From Nitratireductor basaltis (GTDB lineage: Bacteria > Pseudomonadota > Alphaproteobacteria > Rhizobiales > Rhizobiaceae), in contig NZ_JMQM01000001.1 in NCBI RefSeq assembly GCF_000733725.1, forward strand, positions 496,001-560,000: a stretch of DNA of 64,000 nucleotides, read 5' to 3'. The notes under the pieces are model-generated. The model had not been told where the DNA came from, did not search any database, and worked only from the letters and a program-made list of their open reading frames with translations. Positions 26,789-36,248 of this stretch are shown here, one piece after another; position 1 is the first letter of the stretch, and every line of letters begins with the position of its first letter. The translations under genes and the position numbers were made by a program.

Positions 26789-27892
26789 TCAGGTGTTGAA
26801 CTTGAAGAGCATCACGTCACCATCGGCGACGACATATTCCTTGCCTTCGTCTCGGGCCTTGCCGGCATCGCGGGCTGCCGTCTCACCACCAAGCGTCACG
26901 TAATCATCATAGGCGATGGTCTGCGCACGGATGAAGCCGCGTTCGAAATCGGTGTGGATCACGCCTGCGGCCTGCGGTGCCTTGGAGCCCTTTGCAACGG
27001 TCCATGCGCGGGCTTCCTTCGGCCCGGCGGTGAAGAAGGTGATGAGGTCCAGAAGCTCGTAGCCCGCACGGATCAGGCGGTCGAGGCCGGGCTCTTCCAG
27101 GCCCATTGCGTCCAGATATTCGGCAGCTTCCTCGTCGGCGAGCTGTGCTACCTCCGCCTCGATGGCAGCAGAGATGACAACCGTCTTCGCACCCTGTGCT
27201 GCAGCCATTTCCTGCACCTTGGCGGAATGCTCGTTGCCTTCTGCGGCGTCACCTTCGGCGACATTGCAGACATAGAGTACAGGCTTGGAGGTCAGAAGAT
27301 TCAGGCTGCGCAGGATCTTCAGGTCCTCGGCGGCAATGCCGTCGAGCAGCAGGCGAACCGGCTTGCCGTCCTGCAGAAGCTTCAGCGCCTCGTCCATCAT
27401 CGGCAGAAGCGTCTGCGCTTCCTTGTCCTTGCCGGTGGCGCGCTTGCGCATCTGGGTGGTGCGGCGCTCGAGGCTCTCAAGATCGGAAAGCATCAGCTCC
27501 GTCTCGACCGTCTCGGCATCGGCCACGGGATCGACACGACCTTCCACATGGGTGATGTCGTCATCTTCGAAGCAGCGCAGCACATGCACGATGGCGTCGA
27601 CTTCGCGGATATTGGCGAGGAACTGGTTGCCCAGGCCTTCACCCTTGGACGCGCCACGCACGAGGCCCGCAATGTCCACGAAGGAGATGCGCGTCGGCAC
27701 CACTTCCTTGGAAGAAGCGATCTGCGCGATCTTCTTCAGGCGCGGATCAGGCACGGCCACTTCGCCGGTATTCGGTTCAATCGTGCAAAACGGATAATTC
27801 GCCGCCTGCGCTGCCGCCGTCTTGGTGAGCGCGTTGAACAGCGTGGACTTGCCGACATTGGGCAAGCCGACAATGCCACATTTGAAACCCAT
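26789..27892 (-). CDS. ychF: Redox-regulated ATPase YchF
   Basis: 367 residues, the standard length. The P-loop is GIVGLPNVGKST and the Switch II block is DIAGLVRGASKGEGLGNQFL. The specificity motif is NVAEGD, the NxxE form that makes YchF prefer ATP over GTP. It ends with the TGS-like region GGETAARDAGKARDEGKEYVV. It is a ribosome-associated regulator of the oxidative stress response. In related genomes ychF, pth, rplY and prs form a cluster; here a 0.5-kb gap with a hairpin and a small gene separates ychF from pth. Confidence 0.96.
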   Translation of the reverse strand: MGFKCGIVGLPNVGKSTLFNALTKTAAAQAANYPFCTIEPNTGEVAVPDPRLKKIAQIASSKEVVPTRISFVDIAGLVRGASKGEGLGNQFLANIREVDAIVHVLRCFEDDDITHVEGRVDPVADAETVETELMLSDLESLERRTTQMRKRATGKDKEAQTLLPMMDEALKLLQDGKPVRLLLDGIAAEDLKILRSLNLLTSKPVLYVCNVAEGDAAEGNEHSAKVQEMAAAQGAKTVVISAAIEAEVAQLADEEAAEYLDAMGLEEPGLDRLIRAGYELLDLITFFTAGPKEARAWTVAKGSKAPQAAGVIHTDFERGFIRAQTIAYDDYVTLGGETAARDAGKARDEGKEYVVADGDVMLFKFNT

Positions 27893-28020
27893 GAGATGTC
27901 AGTCCTGTCAGGCTTTGATAATCGTAGCAGGGCTATGGGCGAAGGGGTCCATGATCGTCAAGCCCCCGAGGCAGGCCGCGTATGGCAGGGATTCGATGCT
28001 CGCCATGCAAACGGCATTTG

Positions 28021-28052
28021 GTATTGACAATACTCAGGAAATATGCTATACG
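28021..28052 (+). promoter_or_regulatory. Strong sigma-70-like promoter with overlapping operator
   Basis: TTGACA at 28024-28029 and TATACG at 28047-28052 are 17 bases apart. The -35 box is inside the palindrome GTATTG-A-CAATAC (28021-28033), which could bind a repressor. The predicted start is near 28058, so the transcript would begin with the long hairpin next to it. Confidence 0.45.
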
Positions 28053-28055
28053 CGT

Positions 28056-28105
28056 TCGAGGTACTTTGCATCTCGGCCGGTAGGCCGAGATGCAAAGTAC
28101 CTCGA
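28056..28105. repeat. 23-bp perfect inverted repeat (long hairpin)
   Basis: Positions 28056-28078 are perfectly complementary to 28083-28105 around a GGTA loop; the arms contain GTACTTTGCATCTCGGCC. No T-run follows, so it is not an ordinary terminator. It sits in the AT-richer gap 27893-28406, which has no convincing gene. It might be a small mobile palindrome or the 5' end of an RNA from the adjacent promoter. Confidence 0.85.
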
Positions 28106-28406
28106 GAGAGTAAATCGACCAGATATTTTATGTCGCGCACGGGCTTTTGTCAAGGCTTGTTGCAGCTTTGTATTTTTCTCATTGGTCGGAGGGGTCATTT
28201 ATGATCTCCTAAAATTCCTCGTACACCCCTCTTTTGTAACAGAAATATATAGAATTTTCAATGGTTTGTTTGGATTCTAAGATTTGTAGATCCCGTTACG
28301 GCGATGAGATACCCTAACTAATGACCGATGGCTGCCACGCGTGATCCGCCGCGATTATCGCTGTTGCAAAAACTCCGCTTCGATCGTGCTTGGCGAAAGA
28401 ACTGCT

Positions 28407-28658
28407 TCACCGACGCGCGTTCCGCTCTTCCGCGTTTGGCATGCGTCCGTTCTCGCTGATGTCCCATGTGGGACCGGCAAAAATACGCTGGAGTGCAGCG
28501 AGCCGTTCCCGTCCCTCAGGCGTGACAGGCTGTTTCAATGCTGCCGCTTCCTCGAGCACGCTCGCTACATATTCCGAGATCGACTTGCCTGCCGGTTCAG
28601 CTTTAAGGCGGGTCAGGCGGTGAAGCTCGACATCGAGCTCGATCGTGACATTCTTCAT
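28407..28658 (-). CDS. Ribbon-helix-helix antitoxin-like protein
   Basis: 83 residues from the ATG at 28658; the frame opens at 28685. The N-terminus (KNVTIELDVELHRLTRLKAEPAGKSISEYV) has the beta-helix-helix pattern of VapB/CopG-type DNA-binding antitoxins. The C-terminal tail (RIFAGPTWDISENGRMPNAEE) would be the toxin-binding part. No PIN-domain or other toxin is readable downstream, so it looks orphaned. It lies between ychF and pth, outside the usual cluster order, which suggests an insertion. Confidence 0.65.
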   Translation of the reverse strand: MKNVTIELDVELHRLTRLKAEPAGKSISEYVASVLEEAAALKQPVTPEGRERLAALQRIFAGPTWDISENGRMPNAEERNARR

Positions 28659-28737
28659 GGGACCACGGGCCTCCGTGTGCGCCATACAGCGCTCATGCCG
28701 TGAATATAAGCGCTCCGCTCGCGCTCGGCAAACAGGC

Positions 28738-29454
28738 TCAGTTCTTGTCGCCCAGAAGCTTCTTCAGCATGGCGGCCATGGGCCCGTCTTCGGGGATGTT
28801 TACTGCCGGCTTCGATTGTCTTGCCTGCCGGATATGGCTTTGCTTCTTCGGCTTTTGCGGGGCAGGGGTCTCCGCTTCGCCGCTCTTGCCTTTGACCGCA
28901 AGGCTGACACGATTCATGAAGCCGGAATCGTCACCGCGCACCAGCATCTCGGCATTATCCGCGATGGCATCAAGCATCGGTTCGAGCCAGTCCTGATCCA
29001 CCTTGGCGAAATCGCCCAGCACGTGACCATGCACGCGCGCCTTGTCGCCGGGATGGCCGATGCCGATGCGCACGCGCCGGTAGTCCTTGCCGCAATGGGC
29101 GTCGATGGACTTGATGCCGTTGTGGCCGCCATGGCCGCCGCCGGTCTTGATGCGCAGCTTTGCGGGCGCCAGATCAAGCTCGTCATAGAGTACGACCAGA
29201 TCCTTCGGCTCCAGCTTGTAGAAGCGCATTGCCTCGCCGATAGCTTGACCGGACAGGTTCATGAAGGTCTGGGGCTTGATCAGAATAACCTTCTCGCCGC
29301 CCAGCGTGCCTGTGGCAATCTCGGCCGAAAACTTCTTCGACCAGGGCGAAAAGGAATGGCGGCGGAATATCGCATCCGCCGCCATGAAGCCGACATTGTG
29401 CCGGTTATTTTCATATTGCCGGCCAGGATTTCCAAGACCTGCAATGATGAGCAT
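28738..29454 (-). CDS. pth: Peptidyl-tRNA hydrolase
   Basis: 238 residues. It has [18 protein letters not shown], whose His after Arg is the catalytic base, [12 protein letters not shown], and the family motif [14 protein letters not shown]-terminal extension of about 45 residues ([20 protein letters not shown]...) is longer than in E. coli and basic, as in other rhizobia. It hydrolyses peptidyl-tRNA released from ribosomes. It is 24 bases downstream of rplY on the same strand and is probably co-transcribed. Confidence 0.95.
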   Translation of the reverse strand: MLIIAGLGNPGRQYENNRHNVGFMAADAIFRRHSFSPWSKKFSAEIATGTLGGEKVILIKPQTFMNLSGQAIGEAMRFYKLEPKDLVVLYDELDLAPAKLRIKTGGGHGGHNGIKSIDAHCGKDYRRVRIGIGHPGDKARVHGHVLGDFAKVDQDWLEPMLDAIADNAEMLVRGDDSGFMNRVSLAVKGKSGEAETPAPQKPKKQSHIRQARQSKPAVNIPEDGPMAAMLKKLLGDKN

Positions 29455-29478
29455 GAGAATGCCTCCGAAGGGTGAGGA

Positions 29479-30117
29479 TTACTCCTCGCCGCCCTCTTCT
29501 GCTGCTTCCTCTTCGCCACCTTCATCAGCCGCGTCGTCGGACTTCAGGCCGGCGGGCGCTGCAACCGTCGCGATGGTGAAATCGCGGTCGGTGATGGTTG
29601 GCGTGACACCTTCCGGCAGCTTGACTGCGGAGATGTGGATGGAGTCACCAAGCTCGGAACCCGTCAGATCAACCTCGATGAATTCGGGGATCGAATTGGC
29701 CGGGCAGGTGAACTCGACTTCGTGACGCACGATGTTGAGGACGCCGCCGCGCTTGATGCCGGGGGAAGCTTCCTCATTGGTGAAGTGCACGGGCACATTC
29801 ACGGTCACGACGGTGTTCTTGCCGACGCGCAGGAAGTCCACATGCATGGTGAAGTCGCGCACGGGGTCAAGCTGGTAGTCCTTCGGCAGGACCTGAATCT
29901 TCTTGCCGTCAACATCGATCGTGGCGATCGTCGTCATGAAGCCGCCGCCATGAATCTTCATGGTCAGCTCCTTGTATGGCAGAGCGATTGCCAGCGGGGC
30001 TTCCTTTTCGCCGTAGATGACAGCGGGTACCTTGCCGTTGCGCCGAGCTGCACGGGCGGACCCCTTACCGACCCGTTCGCGCGCCTCGGCCTTCAGTTCA
30101 TATGACTGATGGCTCAT
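29479..30117 (-). CDS. rplY: 50S ribosomal protein L25 / general stress protein Ctc
   Basis: 212 residues, the long Ctc form with an N-terminal 5S rRNA-binding domain ([28 protein letters not shown]) and a C-terminal TL5-type beta domain ([22 protein letters not shown]). The end is acidic and low-complexity ([11 protein letters not shown]). It binds 5S rRNA in the large subunit. It is followed by pth in the same operon. Two neighbouring genes, secreted protein and prs, lie upstream on the same strand. Confidence 0.95.
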   Translation of the reverse strand: MSHQSYELKAEARERVGKGSARAARRNGKVPAVIYGEKEAPLAIALPYKELTMKIHGGGFMTTIATIDVDGKKIQVLPKDYQLDPVRDFTMHVDFLRVGKNTVVTVNVPVHFTNEEASPGIKRGGVLNIVRHEVEFTCPANSIPEFIEVDLTGSELGDSIHISAVKLPEGVTPTITDRDFTIATVAAPAGLKSDDAADEGGEEEAAEEGGEE

Positions 30118-30279
30118 GGCCTGTTCCTTTCAAGTGTTATGGAGCATCCGAAGGGCAATTTGCCGTCCCGAATGTGAAAACCGGCTTGCCGGCTCCCATC
30201 CGCGCTGCCTCCAAGGGTGTCTACGCGGACGCGCGTGCCTATACAGGATGGGGCGAAAGCGCGCAAGACGCGCAGGGGC

Positions 30280-30606
30280 TTAGCGGCAGTCGTAGGGCAG
30301 AAAAGTGCCGGAAGCCCCCAGATGGATCATCTCCAGCGACACGATATTGGCAATTTCAAGCTCCTTGCCAGACGCCGGGCAAAGGGTCTTCCTGTCCATG
30401 CACTGCGAATCCATGAAGGCCTGCTGCGAGGCGAGAAATTCGGGACGCAGATCATCCGTTCCCAGCTGCTTGAGTGCGGCTTCATAAGCCTGCGTGAAAG
30501 TTGCGCACTTCTTCTGCTGCCAGTCGGAAAGCTGGTGTTCGGGGACATCCTCTGCCCCGACGGGAGAAGCCGTCGCAAGCAGCGCGGCCAGGACCAGATG
30601 GCGCAT
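30280..30606 (-). CDS. Small secreted four-cysteine protein
   Basis: 108 residues with a clear signal peptide (MRHLVLAALLATASPVGA, cleaved before EDVPEH). The mature part of about 90 residues is mostly helical and has four Cys (KKCATF, SQCMDR, TLCPAS, YDCR), which could form two disulfides. It lies 82 bases downstream of prs on the same strand. No family is recognised. Codon use and the signal peptide support a genuine gene. Confidence 0.6.
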   Translation of the reverse strand: MRHLVLAALLATASPVGAEDVPEHQLSDWQQKKCATFTQAYEAALKQLGTDDLRPEFLASQQAFMDSQCMDRKTLCPASGKELEIANIVSLEMIHLGASGTFLPYDCR

Positions 30607-30687
30607 TCGAGGTCACCTTTCACATGCGTGATGGCTTGCGTCGGCCAGCCCGCATTTGCGTTCTCAATGCGCCAAGGCCTCAAACGC

Positions 30688-31620
30688 TCAGTTGAACAGG
30701 CTTGAAACCGACTCTTCGCTTGCCGTGCGCGAGATCGCCTCGCCAATGAGGTCGGCAATGGTGATGACGCGGATATTCTTCGTGTTCTGCACCGTCGGCG
30801 GAGCCTGAATGGAATCGGTAATTACCAGTTCCTTCAGTTTCGAGTTGCAGATGCGGTCGCATGCAGCACCCGACAGAACGCCGTGGGTGATATAGGCCGT
30901 CACGGAAGTGGCACCGTTGTTCAGAAGCGCTTCTGCCGCGTTGCACAGCGTGCCGCCGGAATCCACGATGTCGTCGATCAGGAGGCAGTCCTTGCCGCGG
31001 ACATCACCAATGACATTCATGACTTCGGATTCACCGGGACGGTCGCGGCGCTTGTCGACGATGGCCAGCGGTGCATCGATCCGCTTGGCAAGCGAGCGCG
31101 CACGCACAACGCCGCCGACATCCGGCGAGACCACCATGACATTCTCGAGATTGTAATGCGCCTTCACGTCCCGTGCCATGACGGGAACCGCGAACAGATT
31201 GTCCGTTGGAATGTCGAAGAAGCCCTGGATCTGACCCGCGTGAAGGTCCAGCGTCAGCACGCGGTCGGCACCGGCGCGGGTGATCAGATTTGCCACAAGC
31301 TTGGCGGAGATCGGGGTTCGGCCAGATGTGCGGCGATCCTGGCGGGCATATCCGAAATAGGGAAGAACGGCAGTGATGCGGCGTGCGGAGGAGCGGCGGA
31401 AGGCATCGATCATGATGAGCAGTTCCATCAGGTGATCATTTGCCGGATAGGCCGTTGACTGCAGGACGAACACGTCCTCGCCTCGCACATTCTCCTGGAT
31501 CTCGACGAAGATTTCCTCGTCCGCGAAGCGCTTCACTGTCGCATTGCCCAGAGGAATGTTGAGATACCGGGCCACGGATTCCGCAAGCACCCGGTTCGAA
31601 TTGCCCGAAAAGAGCTTCAT
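30688..31620 (-). CDS. prs: Ribose-phosphate pyrophosphokinase
   Basis: 310 residues from the ATG at 31620; the frame opens at 31671, but the family starts at [10 protein letters not shown]. The ATP loop region [18 protein letters not shown], the RPPK loop with [11 protein letters not shown] and the PRPP signature [14 protein letters not shown] are all present. It makes PRPP from ribose 5-phosphate and ATP, for nucleotide, His and Trp synthesis and for salvage by Apt and the phosphoribosyltransferase nearby. Upstream is an AT-rich stretch that would hold its promoter. Confidence 0.97.
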   Translation of the reverse strand: MKLFSGNSNRVLAESVARYLNIPLGNATVKRFADEEIFVEIQENVRGEDVFVLQSTAYPANDHLMELLIMIDAFRRSSARRITAVLPYFGYARQDRRTSGRTPISAKLVANLITRAGADRVLTLDLHAGQIQGFFDIPTDNLFAVPVMARDVKAHYNLENVMVVSPDVGGVVRARSLAKRIDAPLAIVDKRRDRPGESEVMNVIGDVRGKDCLLIDDIVDSGGTLCNAAEALLNNGATSVTAYITHGVLSGAACDRICNSKLKELVITDSIQAPPTVQNTKNIRVITIADLIGEAISRTASEESVSSLFN

Positions 31621-31872
31621 GAAGTGTCCCCGGCTCGTCGCCACGTGATCTTCAGGGGCTTTTAGCGGCATGAGTTGTTATTGCAAGCATTGAGAGGAGA
31701 AATGCACATTCTTCCCACTCCCATAGGGCAAGTTGCTTAATGCAGTGGTGAAGAGAGGTTCAAACGATCTTAACGTAAAATTGCATAATAAAAGTATGTA
31801 CAACCTATGCTTGACTGAAATCGTTTTCATCGCCATCCTGTTTCATAATATAACAGATATCGGGGGGCGGTG

Positions 31873-32532
31873 ATGGGACAGGCTACGCAGTGGTTTTTCT
31901 CGGAGAATGGGTACTCGTTCAAGCATATGCAGAAATGCCCGGAGAGAGCCAGGCTGTTCCTTGAATACAGCGCCTCGCCGGACCCCAATCTTCTCTTTCT
32001 CGATCAGACACTCTTGCAGCGGGTAAAGGTACACAAGCGCGGTGCGACATCCTATTTCAGCGTTCGCGCATGGCGGCAGAATGTGCGTGAGCTTCAGCTG
32101 AAAGCGATGCGGAACTTGAAGCGTACGCCCAGCGAAGAAAACGCGCAGCATATCGCATCAGAGATCGTCGCGGCCGCCAGGCTGCTGACGAACGGAGCGG
32201 CTTATGACTGCGTGTGCCCGGTTCCGGCAGGCTCCTCGGGCAAGACGAACAACTTTGCGACAATCATCGCCTGGTATGTGGCGCGGGAGCTGAACCTGCC
32301 CATGTATCGTGCACTGCAGGGGTGCACGATGGCGGCAAGCGCCCACAAAAGTACTAGCAGCCACCCCATGCAAAGCCGGCATTTCCGGTCGAAGCTGGTG
32401 GACGCCCGCGTGCGCGAGAAATTCTGCCTTCTCGTAGACGATGTCGCGACCACGGGTGTTCATTTCGAACGATGCACTGCACAGCTCGCCAAGATGGGAA
32501 GCCCTGCGGTATGTGTTTGCTGGATCGCTTAA
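31873..32532 (+). CDS. Lone phosphoribosyltransferase-like protein
   Basis: 219 residues from the ATG at 31873 (a GTG at 31870 precedes it) with a GGGGGG stretch upstream. The PRPP loop is CLLVDDVATTGVHF near 190, and PVPAGSSGKTNN resembles the ComF/PRTase core. The N-terminal 80 residues are unlike ComF, lacking its CxxC zinc finger, and start MGQATQWFFSENGYSF. It is divergently transcribed from prs. Its base target is unknown; nucleotide salvage or DNA-related roles are both possible. Confidence 0.65.
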   Translation: MGQATQWFFSENGYSFKHMQKCPERARLFLEYSASPDPNLLFLDQTLLQRVKVHKRGATSYFSVRAWRQNVRELQLKAMRNLKRTPSEENAQHIASEIVAAARLLTNGAAYDCVCPVPAGSSGKTNNFATIIAWYVARELNLPMYRALQGCTMAASAHKSTSSHPMQSRHFRSKLVDARVREKFCLLVDDVATTGVHFERCTAQLAKMGSPAVCVCWIA

Positions 32533-32643
32533 CCATTCTCCGATAACTGGACAACTAGCAGGTGAAAATTGCAACCTGTTATTGACTAGTCATAATTTTC
32601 CGTTAACAAACACTCGCAAAACTCAAGGTTGTGGGGATGGGGA

Positions 32644-35190
32644 ATGGACGCTCGCCGTTTGAAATATGTTGTTCCGTGCATGCTTGCCGTCACAGCGGTG
32701 TATGGGGGCGACGAGGCACAGGCCGCATGCAGCTGGACAGATGGCGTGGCGATCCTTTGCGATCAGGTCAGCCTCCATTCACCCTTCGATACGATCGTGC
32801 TGAACGGAGCATCCCACGACATCAAGTCGGGCACCACCTATGGCGGCTCTTCCGGCGCGGATCTTGCGGGTGTCGGTTCAACCGCGACCTATAGCGGCAT
32901 TATCGATGCAGGTCGCAACAACGACCTTCTGGAGCTGACGGATGTAACAATATTGGGGGAGAGCAATCCCTATTCGGGCGGCATTGCCATCGAGCAGCCG
33001 CAGAATGGCAGCATCTTTGGTGGTGCGGGACGCGATACCATCATCTTGAACCGTGTCACCACCAGCGGCAATGTGGTGGGCGATGCGGCGGGAAGTGCCT
33101 TCCCGGACGGGATCGGCAATGACGACATCTTCGTTATCACCGACTCCAATATTGGCGGCACCATCATGATGGGCAATGCCAGCCCGAATGATGATGACGA
33201 GGTCACGATCAATGGCAGCAGCGTGATCGCCGGCGGCATTGGAGCGCGCCTGCTTGAGCGCGGCAATGACACGATCACGATCAACAATGGCACGATCGGC
33301 GCCAATGGCGCGGGCGAATCGGTCTTTGCCGGTGCGGAGAACGACAAGCTTGGCATCTTCGGTGGCACGATCCAGAACGCCATCAACATGGCCGGTGATG
33401 ATGATATCCTCGTCATCAATCCTGGCGGTGCGGAAGCTGCGGAATGGACCTATTCCACGCCTTCGGGAGAAACCACCAGCCTGACATTCCAGAACACAGA
33501 ATTCAAAGGCGGTGGCGGCAACGACGATGCCTTCGTCTACGGTGCGGGAGCCGGTGTTTTCGCCGCGAATACGGTCTGGGACAGCTGGCGCAAGGTGGTT
33601 CTGAACAACAGTCGGATCGATCTCGCCGATTCCAGCGTTGACGACATCCATCTCGAAAACAACAGCATGCTCGTCCAGCATGACGGCTTCGTGGCTCTGC
33701 GCAGCCAGGCTGGCGGCGCATATCCCTCGGCGCTGCATGTGGACGGCACCAGCCGGGTCGACCTGCAGGATGGGGCGGCAGATGACGTCATTCAGGTGGG
33801 CACCTTCCGTCCGTCTGCCGGTACGGTCCTTGCTGTCGACGTCGACACTTCTGCGGCGGGCTATGCGCCTGACGACTCCGATCATATACGCAACACGGCT
33901 GCACCCGACCACGTCTACGCGCTGGGTGCGCTGGTTGACGTGAACCTGCTTGGCACGCCGGCCCTGTCGGGTGCGCGTCGTATCGTGGATGACAAGAGCA
34001 GCACCGGTCTCAATGCCGATCCGGGCGTGAATGCAACTCCTGATTCATCGACCAACTATCTCCTGGTCAGTGATCCTTCGACCGCTGCACGTAGCTTCTG
34101 GTTGCAGGATGAGGGCAGCGGTGGCGTCTATCTGCTCTGGACGACCAATATCAACGAGACGACGACCAGCGGCTATATCGGCGGCAGCGCAACGCCGGGT
34201 GAAGACCCCGGCGAAGCAGGTCGTGGCTTTGCGGCACTTTCGGCATCCGGTCCGCAGGCGGTTAGCGATATCGTCGGCGATCTCGCGTCCGGCACGCCTG
34301 CCGTGGCTATTTCGGTTGCAACGCGTGCCGAACCGGTCGTGACAAGCGAAGAAGCCGCTTTGGAGCCTGAGGTTCTTTACGCCGACGGGCAGGGGATGAG
34401 CGGCCAATGCGCCTTTGGTCACCGCTACTCGGTCTGGTCCAGCATCTCCGGCGACAGGGGCGAATATGGATCGGCCGATGTCGATACCCTGACCGGAAGC
34501 CTGGGTGCGGAGGCGGATCTTGGCGACATGATGGGGCTTGGCTGCAATCGCGCGGTACTTGGCGGCTTCCTCTATACGAGTGCCGGCGATCTGACCCAGC
34601 CTGATGCGACAGCGCTTCAGATGAACAATTGGGGCGGCGGTGCCTATCTGCGGGGCTCCACCGCGCAGGGCTTCTACGGCTCGATCCTCGGTCATGCCGG
34701 TCGCGGAGATGTCGACGTCGTCAATGGGGTGATGGCAGCCACGGCCTCCTTCGAAGGCACGAGCTACGGTGTTGCTGCCAATCTCGGCATCAAGCGTCCG
34801 ATTGCAGCAGCCACCGCCATCGATCTGCGCGGCTATGCCGGCTGGACCCGGTTCGACGCCGAACCCTTCGCCGACAGCATGGGGCTCACCATCGACGACA
34901 TATCCTCCGAAACGCTCGTGCTGGGCGCTCATATCGGCGTCGAGCACAGCTTCACCGAGCAGACCACCGGCGTTGCCCGTCTTGGCGTGAAATGGACCGA
35001 TGTCGAAAGCTCCATTGCCAGCAGCGGAGCGGTGAGTGGTTTCGACAGCGATTATCTTGTTGCCACGGGTGAAGTGGGCATGAGCGGCAGGCTTGGCAGC
35101 AATATCGATGTCTCGGTCACAGCCTTCGGCGAAGTCGGCAACGACATTCACCGCGTGGGCGGCCGCGCTCGCCTCACGCTCAGCTTCTGA
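32644..35190 (+). CDS. Autotransporter adhesin-like outer-membrane protein
   Basis: 848 residues from the ATG at 32644; a TTG at 32629 opens the frame a little earlier. A signal peptide (KYVVPCMLAVTAVYGGDEAQA) precedes a beta-helix-like passenger rich in Gly, Asn and Asp, with repeats such as GNDTITINNGTIGANG and NDKLGIFGGTIQNAINMAGD. The last 270 residues form a beta-barrel translocator ending in the outer-membrane sorting residue Phe (RLTLSF). It is a type Va secretion protein. Function is probably surface adhesion; no protease triad was seen. Immediately upstream is the palindrome TGACTAGTCA (32583-32592). Confidence 0.9.
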   Translation: MDARRLKYVVPCMLAVTAVYGGDEAQAACSWTDGVAILCDQVSLHSPFDTIVLNGASHDIKSGTTYGGSSGADLAGVGSTATYSGIIDAGRNNDLLELTDVTILGESNPYSGGIAIEQPQNGSIFGGAGRDTIILNRVTTSGNVVGDAAGSAFPDGIGNDDIFVITDSNIGGTIMMGNASPNDDDEVTINGSSVIAGGIGARLLERGNDTITINNGTIGANGAGESVFAGAENDKLGIFGGTIQNAINMAGDDDILVINPGGAEAAEWTYSTPSGETTSLTFQNTEFKGGGGNDDAFVYGAGAGVFAANTVWDSWRKVVLNNSRIDLADSSVDDIHLENNSMLVQHDGFVALRSQAGGAYPSALHVDGTSRVDLQDGAADDVIQVGTFRPSAGTVLAVDVDTSAAGYAPDDSDHIRNTAAPDHVYALGALVDVNLLGTPALSGARRIVDDKSSTGLNADPGVNATPDSSTNYLLVSDPSTAARSFWLQDEGSGGVYLLWTTNINETTTSGYIGGSATPGEDPGEAGRGFAALSASGPQAVSDIVGDLASGTPAVAISVATRAEPVVTSEEAALEPEVLYADGQGMSGQCAFGHRYSVWSSISGDRGEYGSADVDTLTGSLGAEADLGDMMGLGCNRAVLGGFLYTSAGDLTQPDATALQMNNWGGGAYLRGSTAQGFYGSILGHAGRGDVDVVNGVMAATASFEGTSYGVAANLGIKRPIAAATAIDLRGYAGWTRFDAEPFADSMGLTIDDISSETLVLGAHIGVEHSFTEQTTGVARLGVKWTDVESSIASSGAVSGFDSDYLVATGEVGMSGRLGSNIDVSVTAFGEVGNDIHRVGGRARLTLSF

Positions 35191-35199
35191 CGAAACAAT

Positions 35200-35222
35200 G
35201 CCAGCGGCACGGTGCCGCTGGC
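35200..35222. terminator. Hairpin after the autotransporter gene
   Basis: GCCAGCGGCAC (35200-35210) and GTGCCGCTGGC (35212-35222) form a perfect inverted repeat just past the stop. No T-run follows, so a factor-dependent or processing role is possible. The rest of 35223-35520 shows no credible gene. Confidence 0.55.
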
Positions 35223-35520
35223 TCAAACCCTCTCGTGCAGGGGCTGACGATTTCAAGTCTTTCAAGGCTGACCACCAGAGGCGCCTCTCCAACCGGGGGT
35301 GCCTCTTGCTGTAGCGCTGCTTGGGAATCTGAGGCGGGTGGTTTGCGCTGTGCCTGGAACCGGCTTGCACCTCGATCCGCTCGTCGTACGTTAAGATCGG
35401 CCAGTGGGCCTGGCGCTCAGGCGGTTGGGGGTATGCGACCTTCAGCAAAACACTTCCCGCATCTGGACGCACAGGCAGAGCTGGGGCCATGGGCGTGAGA
35501 ACTTCCAGAACCGTATAAAA

Positions 35521-36195
35521 TTATCCGCGGCGGCGGCTGATCCAGCTTGCAAGCTCGTCGATGGTCTTGGCGGCGATCGCTTCCATGGTGGCGTCACCAA
35601 CGGATGACCAGCCGTCACCGCTGCTGCCGGCGGACTTTTCCTGACCCTGGATGCGGTGCAGGCGGTTGCCGGAACCGTCCATGACATCCCAGACATAGAT
35701 GACGCTGGTCGAGCTTCCATCGGCCATGGCCGAGAAATAGCCCTTCATCAGATAGGGGGCGGAGCCCTGTGCGATGTTCAGGCCGCGAGCGGCGGCGCGC
35801 GATGTGAGGCCGCGGGAAAGGGCGGCAAGTGCCTGTGGCGTTGCGCCGATGACAGGGGCAAACTGAACGCTGCTGCCGGAAGGCAGGGCGGCCTGCTGCG
35901 TTGCCTGGGGGGGCGGCTGCGTCTGCTGTGCCTGCTGCTGTGGCTGGGAAACGGGTTCGCGCTCTACCTGCGACTGCGCGGGGGCGAGCGCCGTGGTTTC
36001 CACATTGCCCGATGGCGCTGCGGTTTGCACCTGCGTGGTGGCATTGCTGGTTGGTGCGGCGCGCGCGGTGGTCGACGTCCCGGCACCCGGCACACCTGCC
36101 TGCGGTCGGATCCCGTTCAGCGCATCCGTACCGGTGCAGCCCTGCACGACCAGTGCAAGCCCCATGAAAGCCAGGCGCATTTTCATCGTCATCAT
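35521..36195 (-). CDS. Putative lipoprotein
   Basis: 224 residues. The N-terminus (MRLAFMGLALVVQGC) ends in a lipobox with Cys, so it should be acylated by Lgt and anchored in the envelope. A disordered Gln/Pro/Ala/Thr-rich linker (about 40-105) is followed by a folded domain of about 120 residues (YLMKGYFSAMADGSSTSVIYVWDVMDGSGNRLHRIQG), resembling the C-terminal lipoprotein domains of rhizobial envelope proteins. It is alone on its strand. No function is assigned. Several closely spaced ATGs make the exact start uncertain. Confidence 0.75.
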   Translation of the reverse strand: MMTMKMRLAFMGLALVVQGCTGTDALNGIRPQAGVPGAGTSTTARAAPTSNATTQVQTAAPSGNVETTALAPAQSQVEREPVSQPQQQAQQTQPPPQATQQAALPSGSSVQFAPVIGATPQALAALSRGLTSRAAARGLNIAQGSAPYLMKGYFSAMADGSSTSVIYVWDVMDGSGNRLHRIQGQEKSAGSSGDGWSSVGDATMEAIAAKTIDELASWISRRRG

Positions 36196-36248
36196 CCCCG
36201 TCCGGTTGCTCTCCGGATCGTCATGCGTCCCCGTTCCCTTATAGAACC

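Noticed and set aside
28130-28204. 24-codon small ORF after the hairpin (type I toxin idea)
   Set aside because: No ribosome site and weak composition.
27996-28280. Possible 95-codon plus-strand gene with a hydrophobic C-terminus
   Set aside because: It reads through the promoter and the long hairpin, so coding is doubtful; kept only as a note under the hairpin finding.
27893-28406. PIN-domain toxin beside the VapB-like gene
   Set aside because: No Asp-rich PIN start or consistent frame was found on the minus strand.
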